In this document: positions 43,401-51,546 of the stretch, in pieces
How positions within the stretch are numbered: position 1 is the stretch's first letter
Layout: every line of letters starts with the position of its first letter
NCBI RefSeq assembly: GCF_036227205.1
Contig: NZ_CP109442.1
Coordinates: 5,332,001-5,396,000 of the forward strand
Direction: 5' to 3'
From: Amycolatopsis sp. NBC_01480
GTDB lineage: Bacteria > Actinomycetota > Actinomycetes > Mycobacteriales > Pseudonocardiaceae
Length of the DNA: 64,000 nt
The notes under the pieces: model-generated
Told to the model about the DNA's origin: nothing
The model's database searches: none
Seen by the model: the letters and a program-made list of their open reading frames with translations, nothing else
Position numbers and translations under genes: made by a program

Positions 43401-43441
43401 GTTCTCATCAAGAACGGATGTGCGCAATGCGAACAAGCGCA
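43401..43441. promoter_or_regulatory. Candidate IclR/PcaR operator region of the pca operon
   Basis: GTTCT-CATCA-AGAAC (43401-43415) is a perfect inverted repeat. It is followed by TGCGC (43421-43425) and GCGCA (43437-43441), a second spaced inverted repeat containing GCGAACAA. The pair lies 36-76 bp before pcaI. An IclR-type regulator is encoded at the end of the operon and is the obvious candidate ligand. Confidence 0.5.
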
Positions 43442-43476
43442 TCCGCCACGATCGAGGAACGGGATGAGGGGACTCA

Positions 43477-44286
43477 ATGGCAAGGGTGCTGTCGCTCGGC
43501 GAAGCGGTCGCCGAGCTGGTGCACGACGGGGACACCGTCGCGCTCGAGGGTTTCACGCACCTCATCCCGGTCGCGGCCGGGCACGAGATCATCCGGCAGG
43601 GCCGCCGCGGGCTGACCCTCGTGCGGATGACCCCGGACATCGTCTACGACCAGCTGATCGGCGCCGGCTGCGCGAGCAAGCTGATCTTCTCCTGGGGCGG
43701 CAACCCGGGAGTCGGCTCGCTGCACCGGTTCCGTGACGCCGTGCAGCACGCCTGGCCGGTGCCGCTGGAGATCGAGGAGCACAGCCACGCGGGTATGGCG
43801 AACCGTTACGTCGCGGGCGCGTCCGGGCTGCCGTTCGCCGTGCTGCGCGGGTACACCGGCACCGATCTGCCCGCGCAGACCGACACGATCAAGCCGATCA
43901 CCTGCCCGTTCACCGGCGAGCAGCTGACCGCGGTGCCGGCGCTGAACCCGGATGTCACGATCGTCCACGCGCAGCGGGCCGACCGGGCCGGAAACGTCCA
44001 GCTGTGGGGGATCGCGGGCGTGCAGAAGGAAGCGGTGCTGGCGGCGAAGCGCTCGCTGGTCACCGTCGAAGAGGTCGTCGACGAGCTGGAACCGCGGCCG
44101 GGCGCAGTGGTGCTGCCGACCTGGGCCGTCACCGCCGTCGCCGAGGTGCCCGGCGGCGCGAAGCCCTCGTACGCCGCGGGCTACTACGAGCGGGACAACG
44201 CCGCTTATCAGGCCTGGGACGAGATCGGCCGCGATCGCGGAGAGTTCACGAAGTGGCTGAACGACCTGACGGGGGTCAAGGCGTGA
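43477..44286 (+). CDS. pcaI: 3-oxoadipate CoA-transferase subunit A
   Basis: Alpha subunit of the transferase that moves CoA from succinyl-CoA to 3-oxoadipate. The 269 residues fit the CoA_trans family: LVHDGDTVALEGFTHLIPVAAGHEIIR, LIFSWGGNPGVGSLHRFRDA and HAQRADRAGNVQLWGIAG. ATG 43477 follows GAGGGGA. It is the first gene of the pca operon and its stop overlaps the GTG of the beta subunit gene. Confidence 0.9.
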   Translation: MARVLSLGEAVAELVHDGDTVALEGFTHLIPVAAGHEIIRQGRRGLTLVRMTPDIVYDQLIGAGCASKLIFSWGGNPGVGSLHRFRDAVQHAWPVPLEIEEHSHAGMANRYVAGASGLPFAVLRGYTGTDLPAQTDTIKPITCPFTGEQLTAVPALNPDVTIVHAQRADRAGNVQLWGIAGVQKEAVLAAKRSLVTVEEVVDELEPRPGAVVLPTWAVTAVAEVPGGAKPSYAAGYYERDNAAYQAWDEIGRDRGEFTKWLNDLTGVKA

Positions 44287-45038
44287 GCGAGTACACCGCG
44301 GACGAGATGATGACGGTCGCCGCCGCGCGGGCGCTCGGCGAGGGCATGTCGTGCTTCGTGGGCATCGGGCTGCCCAGCACCGCGGCCAACCTCGCGCGCC
44401 GTACGCAAGCACCGAACCTCACGCTGATCTACGAGTCCGGCTGCCTCGGCGCCAAGCCCTCGCGGCTGCCGCTGTCGATCGGCGACGGCGAGCTGGCCGA
44501 CACGGCCGACGCGGTGGTCAGCGTGCCCGAGGTGTTCAACTACTGGTTGCAGCCCGGCCGGATCGACGTCGGCTTCCTCGGTGCCGCGCAGCTGGACAAG
44601 TTCGGCAACATCAACACCACGGTGATCGGCTCCGACTACCACGACCCGAAGGTCCGCCTGCCCGGCGCGGGCGGCGCGCCGGAGATCGCGGCGTCCTGCC
44701 GGGAGGTGTTCGTGGTGCTGCGGCAGAATCCCCGCGCGTTCGTGGAGAAGGTCGACTTCGTGACGTCCTTCGGGCACGGCCGCGGCAAAGGCGACCGCGA
44801 GCGGCTCGGCCTGCGCGGCGCGGGCCCGACGCTGGTCGTCACCGACCTGGGCCTGTTGCGGCCCGATCCGGAGACCGCGGAGCTGACCCTCACCGAGCTG
44901 CACCCCGGAGTGCAGCTCGAGCAGGCCGTCTCCGCCACCGGGTGGACACTGAAGGTGGCCGCGGACCTCAAGACCACCCCCGCGCCCACCGAGCACGAAC
45001 TGACCCTGCTCCGCGAACTGAAGAAGGCCGGCGAATGA
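44283..45038 (+). CDS. pcaJ: 3-oxoadipate CoA-transferase subunit B
   Basis: Beta subunit carrying the catalytic glutamate, seen in LTLIYESGCLGAK. The 251 residues include MTVAAARALGEGMSCFVGIGLPSTAANLARR, GFLGAAQLDKFGNINTTVIG and LHPGVQLEQAVSATGW. GTG 44283 overlaps the pcaI stop by 4 bp and the stop overlaps the pcaF ATG by 4 bp, so IJF are tightly coupled. Confidence 0.9.
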   Translation: MSEYTADEMMTVAAARALGEGMSCFVGIGLPSTAANLARRTQAPNLTLIYESGCLGAKPSRLPLSIGDGELADTADAVVSVPEVFNYWLQPGRIDVGFLGAAQLDKFGNINTTVIGSDYHDPKVRLPGAGGAPEIAASCREVFVVLRQNPRAFVEKVDFVTSFGHGRGKGDRERLGLRGAGPTLVVTDLGLLRPDPETAELTLTELHPGVQLEQAVSATGWTLKVAADLKTTPAPTEHELTLLRELKKAGE

Positions 45039-46216
45039 GCGACGCTTACGTACTCGACGCGATCCGCACCCCCTTCGGGCGCTACGGCGGCGCCCTGTCC
45101 GGGGTGCGGCCCGACGACCTCGCCGCGGGCGTGCTGCGCACGCTGGGCGAGCGCAACGGGCTCGACCCGTCCACTGTGGACGAAGTGGTGCTCGGCGACG
45201 CGAACGGCGCCGGCGAGGACAACCGCAACGTGGCGCGCATGGCCGCCCTGCTCGCGGGCTGGCCGACGTCGGTGCCCGGCGCCACCGTGAACCGGCTGTG
45301 TGGCTCCGGGGTCGAGGCGACGATGCAGGCGAGCCGGGCGATCCAGGTCGGCGACGCGTCGCTGGTGGTGGCGGGCGGGGTGGAGTCGATGAGCCGCTCG
45401 CCCCTGGTGATGCCCAAGCCGGACAAGGCTTTCCCGGCCGGCAACCAGACGCTGTACAACACCGCGCTCGGCTGGCGGATGGTCAACCCGGCGATGCCGT
45501 CGCAGTGGACCGTCTCCCTCGGCGAGTCCACCGAGCTGCTCGCCGAGCGTTACGGCATCAGCCGCGAGGAGCAGGACGCCTTCGCCGCGCGCAGCCATGT
45601 GAACGCGGCCCGCGCATGGGACGAGGGCTTCTACGACGACCACGTGGTGCCGGTGGACGGCGTCGAGCTGACCCGTGACGAGGGCATCCGGCCCGACTCC
45701 AGCGCGGAGAAGCTCGCGAAGCTGAAGACGGTGTTCCGCAAGGAAAACGGCACCGTCACGGCGGGCAACGCGTCGCCGCTCAACGACGGCGCGTCGGCGT
45801 TGCTGCTCGGCGACTCGGCCGCGGCCGAACGGCTCGGCCGGGCGCCGCTGGCGAGGATCGCCGGCCGCGGGGCCGCGGGCGTCGACCCGGACGTGTTCGG
45901 CATCGGCCCGGTGCGCGCGGCCGAGATCGCGTTGGCCCGGGCCGGCATCGACTGGGGCGACCTCGCCGCGGTGGAGCTGAACGAGGCCTTCGCCGCGCAG
46001 TCGCTGGCTTGCCTGAAGGAGTGGTCGAAGCTCGACCCGGAGATCGTGAACCTCAACGGCGGCGCCATCGCGATCGGCCACCCGCTCGGCGCGTCCGGCG
46101 GCCGGATCATCGGCAGCCTCGCGCACCAGCTCCGCCGCACCGGCGGCCGGTGGGGACTGGCCGCCATCTGCATCGGGGTCGGTCAGGGCCTTGCCATCGT
46201 GCTCGAACGCCAGTAA
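45035..46216 (+). CDS. pcaF: 3-oxoadipyl-CoA thiolase
   Basis: Cleaves 3-oxoadipyl-CoA to succinyl-CoA and acetyl-CoA, closing the beta-ketoadipate pathway. A 393-residue thiolase: the acylated cysteine is in VNRLCGSGVEATMQA, the histidine in AIGHPLGASGGRI and the second cysteine in AAICIGVGQGLAIV, where the usual second glycine is valine. NEAFAAQSLACLKEW is also diagnostic. ATG 45035 overlaps pcaJ. Confidence 0.92.
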   Translation: MSDAYVLDAIRTPFGRYGGALSGVRPDDLAAGVLRTLGERNGLDPSTVDEVVLGDANGAGEDNRNVARMAALLAGWPTSVPGATVNRLCGSGVEATMQASRAIQVGDASLVVAGGVESMSRSPLVMPKPDKAFPAGNQTLYNTALGWRMVNPAMPSQWTVSLGESTELLAERYGISREEQDAFAARSHVNAARAWDEGFYDDHVVPVDGVELTRDEGIRPDSSAEKLAKLKTVFRKENGTVTAGNASPLNDGASALLLGDSAAAERLGRAPLARIAGRGAAGVDPDVFGIGPVRAAEIALARAGIDWGDLAAVELNEAFAAQSLACLKEWSKLDPEIVNLNGGAIAIGHPLGASGGRIIGSLAHQLRRTGGRWGLAAICIGVGQGLAIVLERQ

Positions 46217-46234
46217 GCCGACCAGGGAGGAAAC

Positions 46235-46972
46235 GTGGCCACACCGACCGGGCTCCGCCTGCCGAGCTACCGGCAGGACCCCGAGGGCACGCACCCGCCG
46301 ATGGACTTCGCGGGTTACCGCTCGACCAAGCTGCGCCATCCGACGCAGCCGCTGGTGCTGCTGCCGCAGATGCTCACCGAGGTGACCGGCCCGCTGCTCG
46401 GCCCCGGCCGGCTGGGCGAGCACGACAACGACCTCACCCGGCAGCACTCCGGCGAGCCGCAGGGACAGCGGATCATCGTCACCGGCCGGCTGCTCGACGG
46501 CGACGGCCGTCCGATCCGCGACTCGCTCGTGGAAATCTGGCAGGCCAACGCGGGCGGGCGCTACCGGCACACCGGCGACCGCTGGCCGTCGCCGCTCGAC
46601 CCGAACTTCGACGGGCTCGGCCGCGCGCTGACCGATGCGGACGGGCGGTACGAGTTCACCACCATCAAGCCGGGCGCGTACCCGTGGAAGAACCACGACA
46701 ACGCGTGGCGGCCCGCGCACATCCACTTTTCGGTGTTCGGGGCGGCCTTCACGCAGCGGCTGGTCACCCAGATGTACTTCCCGGACGACCCGTTGTTCGG
46801 CCAGGACCCGATCTTCAACTCCATCCCGGACGAGAAGGCGCGCCAGCGGATGATCTCCCGCTTCGACCTCGAGCGCACCGAGGAGCAGTGGGCGCTGGCG
46901 TTCCAGTTCGACATCGTGGTCCGCGGCCGCGAGCAGTCGGTGTTCGAGGACGAGGAGGACGAGGACCAGTGA
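46235..46972 (+). CDS. pcaH: Protocatechuate 3,4-dioxygenase beta subunit
   Basis: Iron-bearing subunit that opens the protocatechuate ring to 3-carboxy-cis,cis-muconate. The four ferric ligands are visible: tyrosines in GGRYRHTGD and KPGAYPWKN, histidines in RPAHIHFSVFG. The 245 residues match known beta subunits; the C-terminus is strongly acidic (FEDEEDEDQ). GTG 46235 is preceded by GGGAGG. It overlaps pcaG by 4 bp. Confidence 0.95.
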   Translation: MATPTGLRLPSYRQDPEGTHPPMDFAGYRSTKLRHPTQPLVLLPQMLTEVTGPLLGPGRLGEHDNDLTRQHSGEPQGQRIIVTGRLLDGDGRPIRDSLVEIWQANAGGRYRHTGDRWPSPLDPNFDGLGRALTDADGRYEFTTIKPGAYPWKNHDNAWRPAHIHFSVFGAAFTQRLVTQMYFPDDPLFGQDPIFNSIPDEKARQRMISRFDLERTEEQWALAFQFDIVVRGREQSVFEDEEDEDQ

Positions 46973-47523
46973 GCAGCTTGGGGAGCACGCCCTCGCAGAC
47001 CGTCGGGCCGTACCTGTCGATCGGGCTGCCGTGGGAGGACGGGCCGTTTGTGGTGCCCGACGGCACGCAAGGCGCGGTGTGGATCCGCGGCATGGTGTCC
47101 GACGGCGAGGGCGCGCCGGTGCCGGACGCGCTGGTCGAAACCTGGCAGGCCGATCCGTCCGGCCGGTTCGACCATCCGGACGATCCGCGTGGCCGTGGCG
47201 AGTCCGGGTTCCGCGGCTTCGGCCGCTGCCCGACCGACGAGCGCGGTGAGTACGGGATCCTCACGCTGCTACCGGGAATCCTGCCGTCCGGGGACGGTGG
47301 TGACCAGGCGCCGCACATCGACGTTTCGGTGTTCGCGCGCGGCATGCTGAGCCGCGTCGTCACCCGCATCTACTTCGAGGACCAGGACAACTCGGGTGAC
47401 GCGGTACTGGCGAGCGTGCCGGAAGAGCGGCGCGCCACACTGGTCGCGGCCAAGGCCGGCGACGGCTACCGGTTCGACGTGCGGCTGCAGGGCGAAGGCG
47501 AGACAGTCTTCTTCGCGGTGTGA
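46969..47523 (+). CDS. pcaG: Protocatechuate 3,4-dioxygenase alpha subunit
   Basis: Non-iron subunit of the dioxygenase, 184 residues, same fold as PcaH without the ligand set. TPSQTVGPYLSIGLPW at the N-terminus, VPDALVETWQADPSGRFDHPDD and APHIDVSVFARGMLSRVVTRIYFED are characteristic. GTG 46969 overlaps the pcaH stop. Confidence 0.94.
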   Translation: MSSLGSTPSQTVGPYLSIGLPWEDGPFVVPDGTQGAVWIRGMVSDGEGAPVPDALVETWQADPSGRFDHPDDPRGRGESGFRGFGRCPTDERGEYGILTLLPGILPSGDGGDQAPHIDVSVFARGMLSRVVTRIYFEDQDNSGDAVLASVPEERRATLVAAKAGDGYRFDVRLQGEGETVFFAV

Positions 47524-47558
47524 CCGCTCCGGCGAGTGTCCACAATGGAGGTAATGAC

Positions 47559-48338
47559 GTGTCCGCGGTCCAGGTGCACCGGGTGGTCGAAGGTCCCGTC
47601 GACGGTCCGGTGGTGGTGTTCGGCAACTCCGTCGGCAGCGACCACCGGATGTGGGCGCCGCAGGTGGCCCCGCTCGTGGCGCGCGGGTTCCGGGTGATCC
47701 GGTACGACACCCGCGGTCACGGCGCGTCGCCGGTGCCGCCGGGCCCGTACGAGCTGGACGACCTGGGCGCGGACCTGCTGGCGTTGCTGGACGACGCCGG
47801 CGCGGAGCGGGCGCACCTGGTCGGCCTCTCGCTCGGCGGGATGACCGGCATGTGGGCGGGCATCCACGCGCCGGAGCGGGTGGCGAGCCTGACGTTGTGC
47901 TGCACGTCGGCGAAGCTGGGGCCGCCGGAGATGTGGGTGGAGCGGGCGGCGAAGGTGCGGGCGGAAGGCACCGGTTCCATCGCCGAGGCAGCTGTCGGGC
48001 GGTGGCTCACGCCCGCGTACGTGCAGGCGAACCCGGACGAGGTGGCCTTCCTGCGCGGCATGATCGCGGCGACTCCGAGCGAGGGCTACGCGGCCTGTTG
48101 CGGCGTGATCGAGCGGATGGACCTGCTCGGCGGGCTGTCGAAGATCAGCGCCCCGACGCTCGTCATCTCGGGGGCCGAAGACCCGGCGACGCCGCCGGAG
48201 CCGCATGGCCGGCTCATCGCCGAGGGGGTGCCGGGCGCGCGGTTCGAGGTGGTCGCGTCGGCGGCGCACCTGGGCAGTTACGAGCAGCCGGCGGAGTTCA
48301 CCCGGCTGATCCTGGAGCACATCACGGAGGACGCATGA
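47559..48338 (+). CDS. pcaD: 3-oxoadipate enol-lactonase
   Basis: Alpha/beta hydrolase of 259 residues that opens 3-oxoadipate enol-lactone. The fold shows VVVFGNSVGSDHRMWAPQV, the nucleophile elbow HLVGLSLGGMTGMWAG, the acid residue in LVISGAEDPATPPEPH and the histidine in VVASAAHLGSYEQP. GTG 47559 is chosen because GGAGGT ends 6 nt upstream; a GTG at 47520 overlapping pcaG is the alternative. PcaD and PcaC are separate here, not fused as PcaL. The expected cycloisomerase gene pcaB is missing between pcaG and pcaD. Confidence 0.9.
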   Translation: MSAVQVHRVVEGPVDGPVVVFGNSVGSDHRMWAPQVAPLVARGFRVIRYDTRGHGASPVPPGPYELDDLGADLLALLDDAGAERAHLVGLSLGGMTGMWAGIHAPERVASLTLCCTSAKLGPPEMWVERAAKVRAEGTGSIAEAAVGRWLTPAYVQANPDEVAFLRGMIAATPSEGYAACCGVIERMDLLGGLSKISAPTLVISGAEDPATPPEPHGRLIAEGVPGARFEVVASAAHLGSYEQPAEFTRLILEHITEDA

Positions 48339-48739
48339 CCGGCGAGCGTTACGAGGCGGGCATGAAGGTGCGCCGCGAGGTGCTGGGCGACGAGCACGTC
48401 GACCGGTCCGTCGCGCGCACCACGGAGTTCAGCCGCCCGTTCCAGGAGTACATCACCGAGGCCGCGTGGGGTGCGGCGTGGACGCGCGAGGGCCTGGACC
48501 GGCGTACGCGCAGCTGCATCACGCTGGCCACGCTCACCGCGCTGCACTGTCACGACGAGCTGGCCATGCACGTCCGCGCGGCCGTCCGAAACGGACTGAC
48601 CGCCGACGAGATCGGCGAGGTGCTGCTGCACACCGCGGTCTACGCGGGGGTGCCGGCGGCGAACACGGCCATCGCGATCGCCCAGCGCACGCTGGCCGAA
48701 CTGGGTGAGCCGACGGCCCAGCCACCGGGCGGCGGATAG
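48335..48739 (+). CDS. pcaC: 4-carboxymuconolactone decarboxylase
   Basis: Decarboxylates gamma-carboxymuconolactone to the enol-lactone used by PcaD. A 134-residue all-helical AhpD-like protein: YEAGMKVRREVLGDEHVDRS, FSRPFQEYITEAAWGAAWTREGLDRRTRS and TALHCHDELAMHVRAAVRNG, with VYAGVPAANTAI near the end. ATG 48335 overlaps the pcaD stop by 4 bp. Confidence 0.93.
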   Translation: MTGERYEAGMKVRREVLGDEHVDRSVARTTEFSRPFQEYITEAAWGAAWTREGLDRRTRSCITLATLTALHCHDELAMHVRAAVRNGLTADEIGEVLLHTAVYAGVPAANTAIAIAQRTLAELGEPTAQPPGGG

Positions 48740-48749
48740 GGTTCCGGGC

Positions 48750-49556
48750 ATGGACGAGGGCGAACCGGCCGAGCGCGGCGCACACCACGTGCAGTCGCTG
48801 GAGCGCGGGCTGGCGGTGATCAGGGCGTTCAGCGCGGAGGCGCCGCACCCCACGCTCAGCGAGGTCGCGCGGGCCACAGGCCTGACCCGCGCGGCGGCGC
48901 GGCGGTTCCTGCTCACCCTCGTCGACCTCGGCTACGTCCGCACGGACGGCAAGTACTTCACGCTCACCGCGCGGGTGCTGGACCTGGGTTACGCGTACCT
49001 GTCGAGCATGTCGTTGTCGGAGGTGGCGCAGCCGCACCTGGAGCGCCTCTCGGCGGCGGTGCGGGAGTCCAGTTCGGTGTCGGTGCTGGAAGTCCCGGAC
49101 ATCGTGTACATCGCGCGCGTCGCAGTCTCGCGGATCATGACCGTGAGCATCAACGTGGGCACGCGCTTCCCGGCGTACGCGACGTCGATGGGCCACGTGC
49201 TGCTCGCGGACATGAGCCGGGCGGAGCTGGAGGCCTACTTCATCGTCGCGGATCTGGACCGCCTCACCGACCACACCCTGACCGACCGTGCGTTGCTGAA
49301 AGCCGAACTCGCCCGGGTCGCCGAGCAGGGCTGGGCCATGGTCGACCAGGAACTCGAGGAGGGCCTGCGCTCCGTCGCCGCCCCCATCCACGGCGCCGAC
49401 GGCCGGGTCGTCGCCGCCGTGAACCTCTCCACCCACGCCAGCCGCACCACCGCGGAAGCCGTCCGCGCCGACCTGGTCCCGCCCCTGCTGGCCACGGCGG
49501 CAGCCATCTCGGACGATCTCTCCTCCGCCGGTCCGACCAAGGCCGCCCGTGGCTGA
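48750..49556 (+). CDS. IclR family regulator, PcaR-like
   Basis: Probable regulator of the pca operon. The winged helix is HVQSLERGLAVIRAFSAE and LSEVARATGLTRAAARRFLLTLVDLGYV; the C-terminal GAF-like ligand domain contains VGTRFPAYATSMGHVLLADM and VDQELEEGLRSVAAPI. It matches PcaR/PobR relatives in length (268 residues). A -10 TAGGGT (48737-48742) ends 7 nt before ATG 48750, so it has its own leaderless promoter in addition to read-through from pcaC. It overlaps the MobA-like gene by 8 bp. Confidence 0.88.
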   Translation: MDEGEPAERGAHHVQSLERGLAVIRAFSAEAPHPTLSEVARATGLTRAAARRFLLTLVDLGYVRTDGKYFTLTARVLDLGYAYLSSMSLSEVAQPHLERLSAAVRESSSVSVLEVPDIVYIARVAVSRIMTVSINVGTRFPAYATSMGHVLLADMSRAELEAYFIVADLDRLTDHTLTDRALLKAELARVAEQGWAMVDQELEEGLRSVAAPIHGADGRVVAAVNLSTHASRTTAEAVRADLVPPLLATAAAISDDLSSAGPTKAARG

Positions 49557-50232
49557 CGGCGCCGCCGCTCCCGAGCCACCAGTCCCCGCGCCTGCCGGGC
49601 CGCTGGCCGCCGGGCTTGGTGCGGCGGAGCCGCAAGCAGCCGGGCCCGATGGGGCTGGGGCGCGGGTCGCCGGTCTGCTTTTGGCGGCCGGGGCCGGACG
49701 GCGGTTCGGCGGGCCGAAGGCGTTGGCCGAGCTGGATGGTGAGCCGCTGGTTCGACGGGCGTTGCGCACGCTCGTCGAGGCGGGGTGTGAGCCGGTCCGG
49801 GTGGTCGTCGGTGCGGCGGCTGGGGAGGTTCGGGCCTTGCTGCCTGACCCCGCGCTCGCCGTGTACGCCAAGGGTTGGGAAGGCGGCATGGGTGCTTCGC
49901 TGAGAGCTGGTCTGACCGCGCTCGGTGACGTCGACGGGCCCGAAGCCGCTCTGGTGCACCTCGTCGACCTGCCGTGGGTGGGCGCCGACGTGATCGCGCG
50001 GGTGGCCGCCGGGGCGAGCGAGAACGTCGTCGCACGCGCGGCGTACGACGGAGTGCCCGGGCACCCCGTGCTGCTGGGCCGCCGTTGGTGGGCCGAGATC
50101 GCCGGTTCCGCCCGGGGGGACCGCGGCGCCCGCGACTGGCTGGCCACCCGCGCCGACCTGCGCCTGGTCGAGTGCGGAGACCTGGGCAGCGGCCGGGATG
50201 TCGACCACCGCGCCGACCTGGGCGGCAGCTAG
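49549..50232 (+). CDS. MobA/MocA-like nucleotidyltransferase for molybdenum cofactor
   Basis: Probable molybdenum cofactor cytidylyltransferase that makes the dinucleotide form (MCD) used by hydroxylases of the CO dehydrogenase/xanthine oxidase type. After a proline/alanine-rich N-terminus of about 38 residues, the NTP-transferase motif VAGLLLAAGAGRRFGGPKALAELDGEPL appears, then WEGGMGASLRAGL, LVDLPWVGADVI and GVPGHPVLLGRRWW. GTG 49549 overlaps the IclR gene. It sits between the pca regulator and the hydroxylase genes, which supports the cofactor role. Confidence 0.88.
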   Translation: MADGAAAPEPPVPAPAGPLAAGLGAAEPQAAGPDGAGARVAGLLLAAGAGRRFGGPKALAELDGEPLVRRALRTLVEAGCEPVRVVVGAAAGEVRALLPDPALAVYAKGWEGGMGASLRAGLTALGDVDGPEAALVHLVDLPWVGADVIARVAAGASENVVARAAYDGVPGHPVLLGRRWWAEIAGSARGDRGARDWLATRADLRLVECGDLGSGRDVDHRADLGGS

Positions 50233-50396
50233 AAGATCGAGCAGCCCGGACGCCGTCAGACTGCGGGGCCTGGACATCACCCTGCCCGCCGATACCGCAG
50301 CGAACCGGCAAAAGAAAGCGGCCAAGACCCACCGCAACCGAGCTACAGACGACGACGATCAGCGCATCCGCGCCCGAGCGCCCTACCATCGGCACT

Positions 50397-51266
50397 GTGA
50401 CGGAGTCTCCGGAAGACCTCGCGGTGGCGCTCGACGCCGTCGGTTACCTTGCCGACGAGGGGCTGGCGACGGCTGGGTTCCTGGCTATGCGGCTGCACCG
50501 GCCGTTGTTCTGCGAGGGCGAGCCGGGCACGGGCAAGACGTCGCTGGCGTTGGCGTTGGCGAGTGCGCTCGACCTGCCGCTGGTGCGTTTGCAGTGCCAC
50601 GAGGGCATCGACGCCGCACAGGCGTTGTACGAGTGGGACTTTCCGCGTCAGCTGCTGCACCTGCGCGCGCTGGAAGCGGCCGAAGGGGGACGGCTTGATG
50701 CCGAGACGGCCGAGCGCTCGCTTTACACCGAGCGGTTCCTGCTGGCCCGGCCGCTGCTGCGCGCACTGACCACCGCGCCTTGCGTCCTGCTCATCGACGA
50801 GATCGACCGCGCCGACGACGAGTTCGAGGCGTTCCTCCTTGAGCTCCTCGACGAGTACACCGTCACGATCCCGGAGTACGGCGAGATCCGCGCCGAGACG
50901 CCGCCGCTGGTCGTCCTCACCTCCAACCGCACCCGCGAGGTGCACGACGCCCTCAAACGACGCTGCCTCTACCACTGGCTGGAACACCCGGACCTGCCCC
51001 GGGAAGTGCAGATCCTCCGCCGCCGGATCCCCGGGGTCAGCGAGGCCATGGCCGAGCAGGTCGCCGAAGCGGTGCACCGGCTTCGCGCGATGGAATTGCT
51101 GAAACCACCCGGAACGGCGGAATCGCTCGACTGGGCGCGGGCTCTGCTTGCCTTGGGACGCGACGAATTGGACGCGGCGGCGGCGGCGCGCACACTCGGC
51201 GCGGTGCTGAAGTACAGCGAAGACCTCGACCGGGTCCGCGCTAAATTGGACGCCTTGTTCGCCTGA
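50397..51266 (+). CDS. MoxR-type AAA ATPase (CoxD-like)
   Basis: AAA+ chaperone of about 289 residues; CoxD homologues mature the active site of molybdenum hydroxylases. Walker A is CEGEPGTGKTSLALALA, Walker B VLLIDEIDRADDEFEAFLLE, sensor 1 VLTSNRTREVHDALKRRC. GTG 50397 is chosen because -10 TACCAT (50384-50389) lies exactly 7 nt upstream and no ribosome-binding site is present. It is followed by a gene for a VWA protein, the usual MoxR partner. Confidence 0.9.
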   Translation: MTESPEDLAVALDAVGYLADEGLATAGFLAMRLHRPLFCEGEPGTGKTSLALALASALDLPLVRLQCHEGIDAAQALYEWDFPRQLLHLRALEAAEGGRLDAETAERSLYTERFLLARPLLRALTTAPCVLLIDEIDRADDEFEAFLLELLDEYTVTIPEYGEIRAETPPLVVLTSNRTREVHDALKRRCLYHWLEHPDLPREVQILRRRIPGVSEAMAEQVAEAVHRLRAMELLKPPGTAESLDWARALLALGRDELDAAAAARTLGAVLKYSEDLDRVRAKLDALFA

Positions 51267-51489
51267 CCGGACGAACCGAGAGAACCGTTGTGTGCCAAGG
51301 GTTTTCTCGCCCACAGGTAATTGCGTTGACCCGGCGGGCCACGGCCGGTCATGCTTGGTCCCATCATCCACTGACCAACACCCGCAAGGCTCTGCGCGCC
51401 CACCCCCGCTACCTGGGTGGCCGCTGCGCGGAGCCGCGGTCCGCGCCGTCGTCCAGGGGAGGGGTGGCGGCGCGGACCGTCCAAACCAC

Positions 51490-51540
51490 GTCATCGCGGG
51501 CACGGCGTCATCGCGGGCACAGCGTCATCGCGGGCACAAT
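51490..51540 (+). repeat. Three 17-bp tandem repeats at the VWA gene promoter
   Basis: GTCATCGCGGGCACGGC, GTCATCGCGGGCACAGC and GTCATCGCGGGCACAAT follow one another without gaps (51490-51506, 51507-51523, 51524-51540). The last unit ends in CACAAT, a -10-like element 6 nt before the VWA start codon. Confidence 0.85.
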
Positions 51541-51546
51541 GGGGAG

